A DNA stretch of 37,312 nucleotides from Dichomitus squalens LYAD-421 SS1 (Eukaryota > Basidiomycota > Agaricomycetes > Polyporales > Polyporaceae), in the NCBI RefSeq assembly GCF_000275845.1, contig NW_006766990.1, positions 1 to 37,312 on the forward strand, given 5' to 3'. A model generated the notes under the pieces. The model was not told the origin of the DNA, did no database searches, and saw only the letters and a program-made list of their open reading frames with translations. How positions within the stretch are numbered: the stretch's first letter is position 1; the number at the start of each line of letters is the position of its first letter. Shown piece after piece: positions 1 to 11,400 of the stretch. A program made the translations under genes and the position numbers.

Positions 1-454
1 TGTTACAAACGCCCTGTGGGGGCGGTCTCTTCTTTCCTTTCTCCTCGTATCCTCTCTACCATGCATTCCCTCTTCTTACGGCACAACCCGGACACTCGTA
101 CCTACCATGGTTCCAACACCATGCTTCATATCCCCATTGTTCTCATCGCTATTGTTCTTTTCGCCATTGTACTATGTGGTCACAACACCACGTGACTCCT
201 TTGTCCCCATTCGCTATTGTTCTCTGATTAGTCAGCGACCGTGTACTTTAGTATATAAGGACAGGTCTTGCACTGGGCACCCCAGTTTGACCTCTTGTAC
301 CAATCAAGCGTTCTCACTCCCTAGACCCCTAGTGACCTCGAACCCCCAGACCCCCAGTGAACCAGTGTACTAAGCTTGTCATCAGTCTGCGTCCTCGTTG
401 TGCATAACCTGCACACGACCCCTTGAGTGCTGACACGCTTCGCCGTAACACGAA
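1..454. other. Gene-free stretch upstream of the permease relic
   Basis: I see no convincing gene here. Short open frames exist but look random. There is a TATA-like TATATAAGG at about 253-261. Low-complexity stretches occur as well: CGCTATTGTTCT is repeated at about 148 and 210, and a C-rich imperfect repeat (CCAGACCCCCAGTGAACC-like) lies near 320-370. No permease homology extends into this region, so the relic downstream lost its 5' part before or at about position 455. Confidence 0.5.
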
Positions 455-1056
455 CGGATCAAAAAGAATCGCAGCCCCTTCCAGCCATATGTAAGTCGGG
501 CCTTCTTCGCGGCCGTTGCCTTGTATTCATTATCGTTGCGATTTCGGTCCCACAGCTGGCCTGGTATGCCTTGATTCTATGCGTCTTCGTGATCCTAACA
601 AATGGCATGTACGTCTGGAAAACCCAATATCCTCTGGATAGTCATAGACCTGTCGAACTGCTGTCTCACTTCTCCTGACGATGCAGGACCGTGTTCATCC
701 ATCATGAGTGGAAGATTGCTGTGGCATTTGACCAAAAATAAAAGTCAGCGGACCCGACGAAGAATTCGGTGATGCGGTCTCGCAGCTTCTCGCTGCCTAC
801 GTCCCGCTGGTGCGTACACTACATTATTTCTCTCCTACTGCAGCTGTTCTCGCAGGGACCCGGCGCACGCGTGTGCTAACATTGTTGCGTTGGGTAGCCG
901 TTCTTCTTGGTGATGACGTTCGGGTACAAGCTCGTGTGGCAAACCGAAATGATCCCATACGACAAGATGACCTTCGACGGGGGCCATATTCCCCCGTACG
1001 AGGAAGAAGAACCGCCAAAAGGGTGGATAGGAAAGGTCTTGGCATGGTTGATTTAG
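455..1056 (+). pseudogene. 3' relic of a YAT-family amino-acid permease
   Basis: This encodes only the last ~130 residues of an amino-acid permease and closely matches the 3' end of the intact gene at 4523-7653. Pieces in order: IKKNRSPFQPY (455-492), then LAWYALILCVFVILTNGM, TVFIHHEWKIAVAF, VSQLLAAYVPL, and the last exon at 898-1056 (PFFLVMTFGYKL to AWLI stop). The three introns fall at exactly the same codons as in the intact gene: after QPY, inside the NG(M/W) codon, and after the (V/I)PL. The second exon reads into TAA at 739-741 within an A-rich run, and the frame is recovered one base later, so a 1-nt loss has broken it. No transmembrane core or start codon is present upstream. I infer an old tandem duplicate, 5'-truncated and decaying. 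A base-call error could explain the frameshift but not the missing 5' portion. Confidence 0.85.
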
Positions 1057-1539
1057 CTTGAAATTGTGGATACAATGCCATGCCTTGTCACTGTAACTGG
1101 ATGTTTAATACGATGCCCGCATAGTGACCTTCTGGATATCCCCGCCCCAATAGGAATAGCGAGCATCGGGTGGGCCTTCTCGTTCCCGCGAATAGTTGGA
1201 CCCTTGCTTTCACATGTTTTGTAGACATAGGGGAATTGGCATGATTCAACCCTAGTTTGATGTCTTGTAGGTAGAGAAGGTACTGGGATTGATGCATGCC
1301 GTCGGTCCTCTGTAGCGCGGTAATGTGTCAGTCGAGGTTGAGGAAACGATCGGGCTACGTAACTACGATATAATGATAGCTCAGGAAACTGTGCGGGCTT
1401 ACAAATAAGGAGAGGGACTACATATAGTCTACAACAACCTAATATTACATACATTACACTAACAAGACACCACGACGCAACGCGCGAAGTGTAGCGAGGC
1501 CAGAGCGAAGGGAAATACAGGGGAAAACGACCACATCTG
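1057..1539. other. Intergenic, convergent 3' ends
   Basis: This lies between the end of the permease relic (+) and the stop codon of the multipass membrane protein gene (-). Nothing recognisable is present; it presumably holds the 3' untranslated region and polyadenylation signals of the minus-strand gene. Confidence 0.5.
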
Positions 1540-3675
1540 CTACCTCGGGAACGTAGCCAGCTCGGTCCACTCCTCCTCCGTGTTCGTCGGAAGCGGAAAG
1601 CTCATCAACGACCCAGTCGGCATATTCGTGTGCCCGGTACGCGCCCTCATTCCAGGTCCCTGGGAGCGTGGCCGCGCCCCGGCGTTCGGCTCCTGAGAGC
1701 GACTCCGTTCGCGGCCCCCGCGAAGAGCAGATTGCAACATCCCCGTTGGCCTCGCGCGTTCCCTAGTGGGGAGCGCAGTCGTCGCCGTCTCCATGATCTC
1801 GACGGTCGTGTGGCCTTTGCTCCCGTCGGCGATGTCAGACCCACGTTGTGGGCGACCACGATCGTAGTCGGGATTAGACACAATGATATCGACCACGGAC
1901 TGGTTGGAGGCCTGGGATTGGACGGAAGAGAGCATCGCGTGGCGACGGCGGCGCTGAAGCCTGCGTTGCTTCTGAGGCCAGCGGTATACGGCCACTGTTA
2001 GGCTCCAGACAGGCGCGAGTGACAGCAGGAGGGCTGTGATCTGCCGTGGGGAGGGAGTCAGCGGGGGAGCCCACAATCGCGGTCAAGGTCCTGCCTACCT
2101 GACCGAAGCTTGTGATGCTGTTCTCGCCGGTGAAGATGCAGTTGGCCTGTATTTGAATCTCTGACGCTAGTAGACGTGTTGTATGAGCCTTCGCTTTGAA
2201 GGAAGAGACGGGCAGGTACTCACAGATGATGTAGATGGACCATAGGAAGACACACACGACGTTATACCAGAATATCAGCTGGCCGGACCTATCCTTCCAC
2301 GACGGCACCATTCCAGCTGCAGACTCAAACACCTGGCGGTACACCGGCGGTCGTGGCGTCGACAACGTCGAAAGCGACGTGGCCCCCAAACTCGACGCAG
2401 GCGATGCGTGCTGTGTACCCGATCTCGCGCGTACCGGACTCGACAGCGCGAGAATGACAGTCATCGCCAACGTGATGCCGAGCGAGAACAGCAACCACAG
2501 GACCCAAACGACCATGTTATCGTTGATCTCCCGCGCCGTGAACCTCCACAGGAAGAAGATCAGCGCCGTCTCCCCAGAGCAGTTCGTCTGTGAGTACACG
2601 GGCGAGACGAACAGGACGATGCCCCACGCCCACTGGAGGACGACCTGGGTGAGGAGCGCGAGGGCGAGGACAATCCGCTGTCTGTTCTGTGCGCGAGCGA
2701 TCTTGCGCTCGCGCCGGCCGGTGATCACTTCCGCCGCCTCCCCAATCAAGCGGTCTTCTTCGGCGTCGTCATGGTGACCGTCGAGCATGTCCCGTGCGAG
2801 GCGCTTGGCGTAGTATTCGCGCGGGGTGAGACGCCAGATGGAGAGCGTGGGCGCGACAGCGAGGGAGCTGATGCACGAGAGTGTCGCGAAGCTGCGGAGA
2901 GTGGCGTGTCAGCGTATCAGTATACTCCGAACTATGGGGATCATGAAACGAAGGACAGCGAGTCAGATATCTGTCGAACGGGATTACGTGGGTTCCTCGC
3001 GATCTGAGCGGAAGCGAGGAGCGTCACCCGCTAGTTCTCATCACCGTTCGCTGCAACACGTATCCGTACGATGCGAGACTCGACTGTAATCCACATCGAT
3101 GTTTCTGAGGGCTTCGTATGCCCACTCGCCTCCCAGGGTTGCACGAAGCCCCCTGAATGACAGACGACCAATGAACAACAGGACTCACTTCAACACAAGG
3201 ATAGCATGATGCAGCGTGATGCTCTGATTGTGCTTTTGAACCATGGCCGCGATCACAAGTGCGCCGGTGAGGAGTGTTGCCGCCCATGTCGTGGGTACAG
3301 AGTCCCTTCGGGAGAATACCACGAGTAGAGCTATGATAGAGAGAGGTGATAGTAAGCGGACCAAACGGAGCGGACGAGGCTTGGAACACCACCCCACGAG
3401 CGTCGTGCATATCCTATGTGGCCACGAAAAGACGTCTTGCCACAGCCGCAATTGGACCTCGCCTTCAAAATTCGCCACGCCAGGAGAACGAGTAGGAACT
3501 TACTGTTCATGAGACTTTGTACATAGAACGCTGTGCGCACTCCCACTCCAGTAAAGTCGGCATTTGGGCATAGTGCTATACACTGCGAGTTGATGTTAGG
3601 TTCTTGTGAGCAGGTGACGGCGGCGAGAGTCGCGTTCTGCAAAATATCCGACGAGATGTTACACCACCAATGCAT
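1540..3675 (-). CDS. Multipass membrane protein, basidiomycete family of unknown function
   Basis: Four exons give a phase-consistent 535-aa protein: 3504-3675, 3189-3330, 2099-2891 and 1540-2040. The N-terminus carries a short cysteine-containing segment and then the GVGVRTAFYVQ block, which I recognise as the start of a large, uncharacterised family of about seven-TM proteins in Agaricomycetes. Hydrophobic segments follow: TLLVVFS, TTWAATLLTGALVIAAM, a segment around LNFATLSCISSLAV, QRIVLALALLTQVVLQW, MVVWVLWLLFSLGITLAM, LIFWYNVVCVFLWSIYI and ITALLLSLAPVWSLTVAV. A charged loop (about 150-190) lies between TMs. The long R/S/P-rich cytoplasmic tail (last ~130 residues) looks disordered. The intron between exons 2 and 3 is long (about 297 nt), and an extra exon inside it cannot be excluded. 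It is transcribed divergently from the permease at 4523. No function should be assumed; plasma membrane location is inferred. Confidence 0.8.
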
Positions 3676-4522
3676 CGACTGGGTGGCTGGGATAAGAATT
3701 GACGTGGGCTACAACATGAGAGGCTTGGAGGGATAGAAGGAGAGGAAGGGACCCGCCAATGCAGGATGGATGATGGTATAAAACAGTCGACCGACAAGGC
3801 TAGTAGTCGCCTGAATCGGTCATGATCGCAGCTGGGAAAGCACAACCGGTGCCTAGGAGTCAGGACCACCGCTGCACCGCGTCCGAGGGAATGTGGCTTG
3901 TTTGCCACGAGTGTCGAGATCCGAGCGAGCTACCGAGCAGACCAAAAGAACATAAGTAGAGATAAGGCCTGACATTCGTTCTGGCGATGCGGTTGGCTGT
4001 GATAGGCACTCAGCTACTTGATTGCAACCACAGATAGCGCACCCAACCAGCTGCACGCAGCAACTTGAGCCTTCCGAGCATTGCCCCAACTTGACACAGA
4101 TAACGGAATGAGACGCCGTGGACGCAGAGCACGTACGTCGGAAGCATTACGACCAGTAAGCGCTGTGGGGTGCTACGGGCGCGTATCAGGTGGCTGTCAA
4201 CCACATCCAACAATGTGTCCTTCCTCGGCTAAATGAAACGCCTTCGCATCACGGCTATGTCTATGTACTCGGCCTCGGACTCTTCAAGCTCTCCGCACCC
4301 GACATATATACATATGTCCAATACCCGCAGCCACCGGTGAGTTGCCCTCTAGGGACGAGATGCGCATCGCCTTCGAATATGCAGTGGCTGGCGTGCTGCC
4401 CTTATCTCGACTACGATGACTCCCTCAACATATGGTATCGCCGCTTACTCTTGCACGCTGACCTAGGAAGAAAGGCCAGCTTCACATCTCAAGACTGACG
4501 CCTCAGGGCGACCACTAGGCGC
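3676..4522. promoter_or_regulatory. Shared divergent upstream region (membrane protein / permease)
   Basis: About 850 nt separate the two divergent start codons at 3675 (-) and 4523 (+). A near-palindromic AT block GACATATATACATATGTC lies at 4301-4318, about 200 nt upstream of the permease ATG, and TATAAAA occurs at 3777-3783. Open frames here (for example 4190-4498) show no family resemblance, so I treat the stretch as regulatory and 5' UTR sequence. Confidence 0.4.
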
Positions 4523-7500
4523 ATGTCTTCCATACACACACACACCTCCGCTCCTCACCTATCCCGCGATGTCCCTGCATCTATCTTCAACACTGGCACC
4601 ACCCCCGTGACGATGAACCCAAGTGACTTGCGCGAACGACACAAGGCGAAGCCCGGCGAGCTTCAAGCGCGCAGAGTCCACATACAAGCTCCGGCTACGG
4701 GCCCACGTCTGCGACTTCAGCAACAGCGCGAACGTATTCAGCAGTTCCAGCAGAGATGGGAGCGTATCAAGGCAGATTTGCCTCCTCAACTCTCGCGGAA
4801 ACACAGTAGGCAACCTATGATGGTGTTCGAGCGAGCATGGAGACTGACGCGCTCTGACACGCAGTCGGCATGATTTCTATTGGTAAGCCTCGGCCCGAGG
4901 AAAGAGAGCACTCGACGCATACTGAACCGAGTGCTCTTCTTGCTATAGGGGGCGTCATCGGAACTGGACTCTTCGTAGGATCCGCTGTGAGCAAGACAGA
5001 CAACGATCTTGCCAACTGTCCGCAGCTAATCACTCGTTCCTCAGGATGCAATACGGAACGGAGGTCCTGTCGGGGCTATTCTCGGATATTCCATAGTCGG
5101 CACAGTCGTGTACTGCCTGTGCGTGTCCGTCGGGGAGATGATCGCTTTTCTGTAAGCGAGCTGATTGTGAATTCTCATGAGTTTGTACTGACAAGTGTGC
5201 ATCTAGGCCAAACGTCGGTGGTGTAGTCGGCCTAGCCGATCTGTATGTAGATCCTGCACTCGGTTTCTCGCTGGGGTGGGCAGCATGGGTGGGTCACGTC
5301 GTCTGTGTCTTCACATTTGTCCGTGTTGACGAATTGGGTGTAGTACAACTGGAGCGTCACTCTGCGTAAGCACTGCCTAGGACTCGTGGGCACCACCAGA
5401 TCTGACCCTGGATTAGCCACAGAGATTACTGCTGCTGCAGTTGTCATTGGATATTGGAAAGATGACATTGCCAAAAGCAGGTACGAGAGGGTAACGTTTC
5501 ATAGTTTAGTCCAGATGCTAACTCTGGGACAGCGTTGCGGCGGTATCCGCAGCCTTCGTGAGCAGAGCTGTTGCAATATATGATTTGATTGCTAATATAC
5601 TGAGTCCTTCTCAGCTTGTCATTGCAACAACGATCAATTGTTTCCCTTCTCGAGTCTATGGCCAAATGGAGTATACGCTGTCTTGTCTGAAGGTCCTCAC
5701 CATTGTCTGCGTTAGTGAGTACCTTCCACATTATGAAAGCAGCATGTGCTCATCTATCTTACCTAGTCATACTCGGGTTGCTCATCGACCTCGGAGCATC
5801 TAAACAGGGGTAAGCTGACAGACGCTGAGCTCATTCTGAGCGCGTAGTCATCCGCCTCCTCGAATAGGGTCATTGGGTTCAGAAATTGGAAGGAACAGCC
5901 CTTCACAGACAAGTACCTGGGGATTGGAGGTCCTAAAGGCCAGTTCCTAGGATTCTGGGCGGTCATCATGCAGGCGTCCTTCTCATTCTTCGGTTCCGAG
6001 GTGCCAGGAATTGTTTGTCACCGTCACTACTTTTCTTCCTTTTATCTATTGACAAGCACCCTCAGGCTGCCGGAGAAGTCGTCGATGCGACACGGGTACG
6101 TTCCTCGTATGATGCTCGTGGTATGCTCTGAATGCCGATCGTGCGCCAGAACGTCCCACGCGCTCTGCGCAAGGTTTGGATCAGGATGTGCGTCCATGTC
6201 ATTCTCTATCTCGCGGTATGATGACCATGTACTGATCACCGGTGTTCATGTGCCACCAGCACGTTATTCTACGTCGGCGGAGTGTTGGTCTCCGGTCTTT
6301 TAGTCCCAGCGAGCGACCCCAACCTCGGCCTCGGCGACGAAGGCGACAAGACAGGTCGATCTTCTCCATTCGTCATCGCTTTCTCACGCGCGGGATGGAC
6401 TGTGGTACGTCCTTCCTCTCCTTCCTCGCCCCTACTTTTCCCTAATCCCGCATCATGCTTTGATTCTGCGCATTCGCCACCACGCCTCTCCCTGCAGCTC
6501 CCGGACATGATCAACGCAGCAATCCTGCTCTCGGCCTGGTCTGCGGCTGCGTCGGACATTTACATCAGCAGCCGGTTCCTGTTCTTCCTGGCCCGCCGCG
6601 GACACGCACCCACCTTCCTCGCACACCTGTTCAGGTACCCTCGGGCACGAGCCGTGCCCCAAAGCGACAGTGAGCTGAGCGACTTGGAAGGGGGGTCGGA
6701 TGATGACAGCGATGATAGTAAGCTCGGTACCTTCGATGTTTCATCGCATATGCTGACTTCTCGCGAGCATAGACGGCATCCACGATGTGCACGTCGAGCA
6801 TGCATTGACCGACCAAGAGATAGCAGGCGAACAGGTCCTCCCCTCCTCTCAACCCACCTACGTCATGCCGCTCGCGAGCGTGCTCGTCTCCGCGTCCGTC
6901 GGTCTCCTCACGTTCCTCAGCTATGGGGCGGGCAGCGCGAACACCGTCTTCAACTGGCTGGTGAACGTCGCAAGCGTCGCATCGCTGCAATCGTGGGCGG
7001 GAATGCTGTTCACGTACATCAGGTGGCACCAAGGGACGGTGTTTCATGAGAAGAAGTGGGAAAAGGACGAGTCGGAGGAAGGGAGGGAAGCCATGGCGCA
7101 GATTGCGAAGATCAAAGAGAACAGGAACTGGGGACAGCCATACGTACGTGTATTGAGTGATGTTGACTCGAGAGGATCGTGTGCTGACGGGTAGGTGCGG
7201 GTCAGCTGGCTTGGTACGCGCTCATCCTGTGCATGGTCGTGCTCTTTACGAATGGATGGTGAGCCGCAATCTCCGGTACATGCCCAACGTTAGCTCAGGC
7301 TGACGCATATGTTGGACATCTAGGGCGGTCTTCGTGCATAACAACTGGAGGATCGCGAACGCCCTGGGACAAAAGTCCCCAGACTCCAATGCGGTGTCAC
7401 AGTTCCTCTCCGCGTACATCCCTCTGGTGCGTCCTATCTCGTACGGAATCTACGTCGACCTGACTGGGGTTAACGATGTCAATAGCCCTTCTTCTTGCTA

Positions 7501-7653
7501 TTGACGTATGGTTACAAGCTGATCAAGCAGACGGAGATGATACCGCTGGAGAAGATGTCGTTCTACCGAGGCGACCTGCCCCCACACAACCCGGCGGACG
7601 ATGAACCACAAGGGCCGCTTGAGAGGTTACTCGCGTGGCTTTTGCTCATCTAA
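4523..7653 (+). CDS. Amino-acid permease, YAT/APC family, 19 exons
   Basis: Predicted 684-aa plasma-membrane proton/amino-acid symporter of the fungal YAT family. Exons: 4523-4805, 4865-4882, 4949-4986, 5045-5151, 5207-5288, 5344-5365, 5417-5480, 5533-5557, 5615-5714, 5767-5809, 5868-6012, 6066-6095, 6150-6187, 6260-6404, 6498-6717, 6773-7143, 7206-7258, 7324-7426, 7486-7653; all phases join. Diagnostic blocks are HIGMISIGGVIGTGLFVGSA (TM1), NGGPVGAILGYSIVGTVVY (TM2), PTEITAAAVVIGYW, NCFPSRVYGQMEY, FSFFGSEVPGI, RNVPRALRKVWIRI, INAAILLSAWSAAASDIY, SSRFLFFLARRGHAP and a C-terminal QPYLAWYALIL. The 95-residue N-terminus is Q/R-rich and may form a helix. A long acidic insert (SDSELSDLEGGSDDDSDD) sits in a loop after the SSRFL block, around residues 445-465. 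Start chosen because it is the only ATG giving the in-phase LSRKH-IGM junction. Substrate specificity cannot be read from sequence. Confidence 0.92.
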
Positions 7654-8456
7654 TGCTTGTCTTGAGGTCTTGTATCTCCTCATGTGACTCTTTGTGTGCA
7701 TGTACTTATCTTACGTTCGAGTCTACGTATTCGTGCGGTCTCTATATATGTATACTACCTACCCTGCCGGCTCGATGCAACTACGCTGATGCCATACATC
7801 GAAACACACGTCAATCAATGCTTGTCAGCACCGGGAGCCGACTAGGAGCAAAAGCTGAATGGGAAATGTGTATGTATGTAGCCTTGGTGGGAACGTTGCT
7901 CATTTCCAGGCTGCTCGGGCTTGGTGCGCGAAAGATCTGAGCAGCAGTGCCTGGGCGTCTGCGGTACCGCCTGACACGGGCGTCATCGAGCAGGATCATC
8001 TCCGACGGCGCTCTTTCCGCCACAACGACGACGACAGCAACGACCTGCGACGACCCTTCTGCAACGCCTCGAAGATCTCTTTGAGCTCGTTCATCGGCTT
8101 AGTTTCTCTGCTAACTGGAAGTGACGGTTTTCGCACCCTCGGTCCTCAGTTCCACTCAGACGCTGGTCCACCTCTCGGGAAGCGCTTTGCGAATTCAACG
8201 TGTTGACCTTGAGCATCGCCGACGGATAGGAGGACGTTATTGTGATAAGGCTTAGGAAGACAAGGTGGACGGACGGAGCATTGTGGTGAGTCTTGCGGTG
8301 CATTGCGGCGAGGTTGCGGCGGTGGGCAGTGTCTGCCTGTTACTGCGCCAAGCCCTCTCAGCACAGCATCCTCACCCTCCGCAGTGACTTTTCTTGTATC
8401 CTCTTCCCTCTCGAACGCAAAGGACGCCGAAGATACGTTCTCGCTGCTGACCCGCT
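7654..8456. promoter_or_regulatory. Permease 3' region and chitin synthase promoter
   Basis: No gene seen. The right half is pyrimidine-rich (for example 8385-8420, a CTTTTCTTGTATCCTCTTCC-like run), which is typical of the transcription start region and 5' leader of filamentous-fungal genes. It lies directly upstream of the proposed chitin synthase ATG at 8457. Confidence 0.45.
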
Positions 8457-11400
8457 ATGTCGCACTTTCCACCAGAGGTGAGTCGCCGTCTTAGACTTTT
8501 GCCGTTTCGTACCGCTCTCGGGCGACGCGTTTTGGAGTGATATAAGCGAGGGCGCGTGTCGATCATTTGGGCAAATCCATATAAGCGCATTGCTGCTCGA
8601 GTCCACACTTGCAACAGCATGGCAGACGAGAAGAAGACCATCTCTTCTAGATGACCTGCTCCTCCTCTGTGGTCAAAGAGAACGCATATCGAGGGACTGC
8701 CATCATTCCGACCACCTCGGTCCGAGCTTGTGGTGAATTTCGAAGATGCCTGTGGCGAGATTGTGACCACGACAGCATATTGTGCGGCTCGTCCTCTTTG
8801 CTGCCTCATAATCATGCTTGGCATGACTGGCGCAGTATTGAGATCACCTTCGACCGTCTCTGATGACTAGTGCCAGTTCGCCTTGCCTCATGTCATGCAC
8901 GCGCATCACATTCCAAAACACATGGCTACTGCGTTAGGAGAGACTGACCTAGCGTCTTTCCCTACAGGCGGACGAGGCCCAGCGGGGCCATTACAATGAT
9001 GGATACTCACCGTACCTCAGCTATCCTGACCCCAATTCTTATCATCATACTCCAAGCCCCAATTACGAGCAGGAGCATCAATCCTTCCAGCCCATCCATG
9101 CGGATCCATACGCAGGCCAGCCAGGAGGCTTCATACCTCCCCAACAACAGTACCAGGACCCGTATCAGTCCACGTTCTCCCATCCACATTCTCCACCTCC
9201 AGTGCACCCTGGCTCTCCTCCGCTCGACTACTCGAATAACTTCAACCATAATCTTCTCGGTGACCCAATTGCACCTCAACCGTCTCCATACGAGCCGTCC
9301 ACAGGGTTCCAATTACATGACGATGGTGCAGTTGATGATCTTGGAGACACGGGCGACATCCCCTTGCTGCGTCGCGACGGTCCCACAGGCGGCTCGATGC
9401 CCATGCCAGGCGAGTACGACCCCGTGGAGGGCGATGACCGGTCAGAGAGCAATATCCGATACGGGCGCATCCCGCAGCGCGTGCCGCGGCGGTACAAGAC
9501 GATCAAGAAGGTCGAGCTCTTCCACGGGAACTTCGTGCTCGACTCGGCCGTGCCGACGAAATTGCTGGGCATGTGCGCGCTGCGCAACGAGCGCGAGTTC
9601 ACGCACATGCGCTACTCGGCTGCGACGTGCGACCCGAACGACTTCAAGGACTCGGGGTTCACGCTGAGGCAGGTGCACTATGATCCCCCGCGGAAGACGG
9701 AGCTGTTTATCGTCATGACGATGTACAACGAGGATGAGGAGCTGTTTTGCAGGACGATGCACGGTGTCATGAAGAACATTGCGCACCTGTGCAAGCGGGA
9801 TAGGAGTAAAACGTGGGGGAAGGAGGGTTGGAAGAAGGTCGTGGTGTGCATCGTGTCAGATGGCCGGCAGAAGATCAACTCGCGCACGCTGAGTGTTATT
9901 GCCGCTATGGGTGCGTACCAGGATGGTGTGGCAAAGGTGCGTGGTCCAGGAGTAAGTCACTTCCGCGCCGGCACGTGCGCTCATGCTCCGGCAGAACATC
10001 GTGAACGGCAAGCCCGTGACCGCGCACATATACGAGTACACGACGCAGAGTATGTTCCGTCCGCCTGCTTCCTCTAATTCGGGCATGGTCGCGCTGACAA
10101 TTCGGGACAGTCTCGGTGACGCCGTCGATGAAGCTCGAAGGCGCGGAGCGCGGGATCGTCCCGGTGCAGATCATCTTTTGCCTGAAGGAGATGAACCAGA
10201 AGAAGATCAACTCGCATCGATGGTTCTTCAACGCTTTCGGCCCGATCCTCCAGCCCAACGTCTGCGTCCTGCTCGATGTGGGGACCATGCCCGGTCCGAC
10301 GTCCATCTATCACCTGTGGAAGGCGTTCGACATCAACTCAAACGTCGGTGGCGCGTGCGGCGAGATCGTCGCACTCAAGGGCAAGTATGGGCAGAACCTG
10401 ATCAACCCCCTTGTCGCCGCGCAGAACTTCGAGTACAAGATGTCGAACATTCTCGACAAGCCGCTCGAGTCCGTCTTTGGGTACATAACCGTCCTGCCTG
10501 GCGCGTTCAGCGCGTATAGGTACTTTGCGCTGCAGAACGATTCCACTGGGGAAGGCCCGCTCCAGAAGTACTTCTTGGGCGAGAAGATGCACGGAGCTGG
10601 CGCGGATATCTTCACTGCGAACATGTACCTTGCCGAGGATCGTATTTTGTGCTGGGAGCTCGTGTCGAAGCGCAACCAGAGCTGGATCCTGCACTACGTC
10701 AAGTCTGCGTATGCCGTCACGGACGTGCCTGATCAGGTCAGTTACGGTCCTGCCCACTTGTGCCTTTCTTCGGACCGCTGATCGACGGGTGGTGTAGGTT
10801 CCGGAACTCATTAGTCAGCGACGTCGCTGGCTGAACGGTTCGTTCTTCGCGGCAATCCACAGTACCGTGAAGTTCCATTACATTTACCGGTCTTCGCATT
10901 CGTTCATGAGAAAATTCTGGATCCATGTTGAGCTGCTCTACCAGACCTTCAACCTGTTCTTCTCATGGTTTGCCCTAGTGAGCTTCATGTCCGGTCGTCT
11001 GTGTCTGTGGTGTGCACGGCTGACAAGCGGAAATAGGGCAATTACTACATCTCGTTCACAATCCTGAGCGAGTCGTTGGAGGACCCGTCGTTTAACCTCA
11101 AGGGCGTCCACATCGCGAACCTCATATTGAACTACTTTTACCTTGGCCTGCTCATCATGTGCTTCATTCTTGCGCTCGGGAACCGGCCTCAGGGCGCGAA
11201 GTGGTTCTTCACGACGGCATTCATCGGGTTCGCGTTGATTACGGTATACATGACGGTAAGGCCCCATCATTCGGCGCTGCTGCAGCTACACCAGAACGTC
11301 ACACGTGACATTGAAACGCGCAGGTTGCTGCGTTCTTCCTGGCGTTCAAGGGCATTGAGAACGTCGTCAAGACCAACGGACCCCTAACGCCAAATTCGCT

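Noticed and set aside
4190..4498. Plus-strand 102-aa frame up to the permease
   Set aside because: Contains the AT-rich promoter-like block and does not connect in phase to the permease; amino-acid content is random-looking.
4533..4545. Short AC repeat near the permease start
   Set aside because: Too short to call a microsatellite and lies in coding sequence (IHTHTS).
6150..6220. Longer permease exon ending ...VHVILYLA before GTATGA
   Set aside because: Phase does not match the next exon; using the earlier GTGCGT donor at 6188 restores the conserved KVWIRITLFYVGG join.
8619..8654. ATG GCA GAC GAG as a possible chitin synthase start
   Set aside because: The frame hits TGA after 11 codons with no GT donor before it, so it cannot splice to the exon at 8968.
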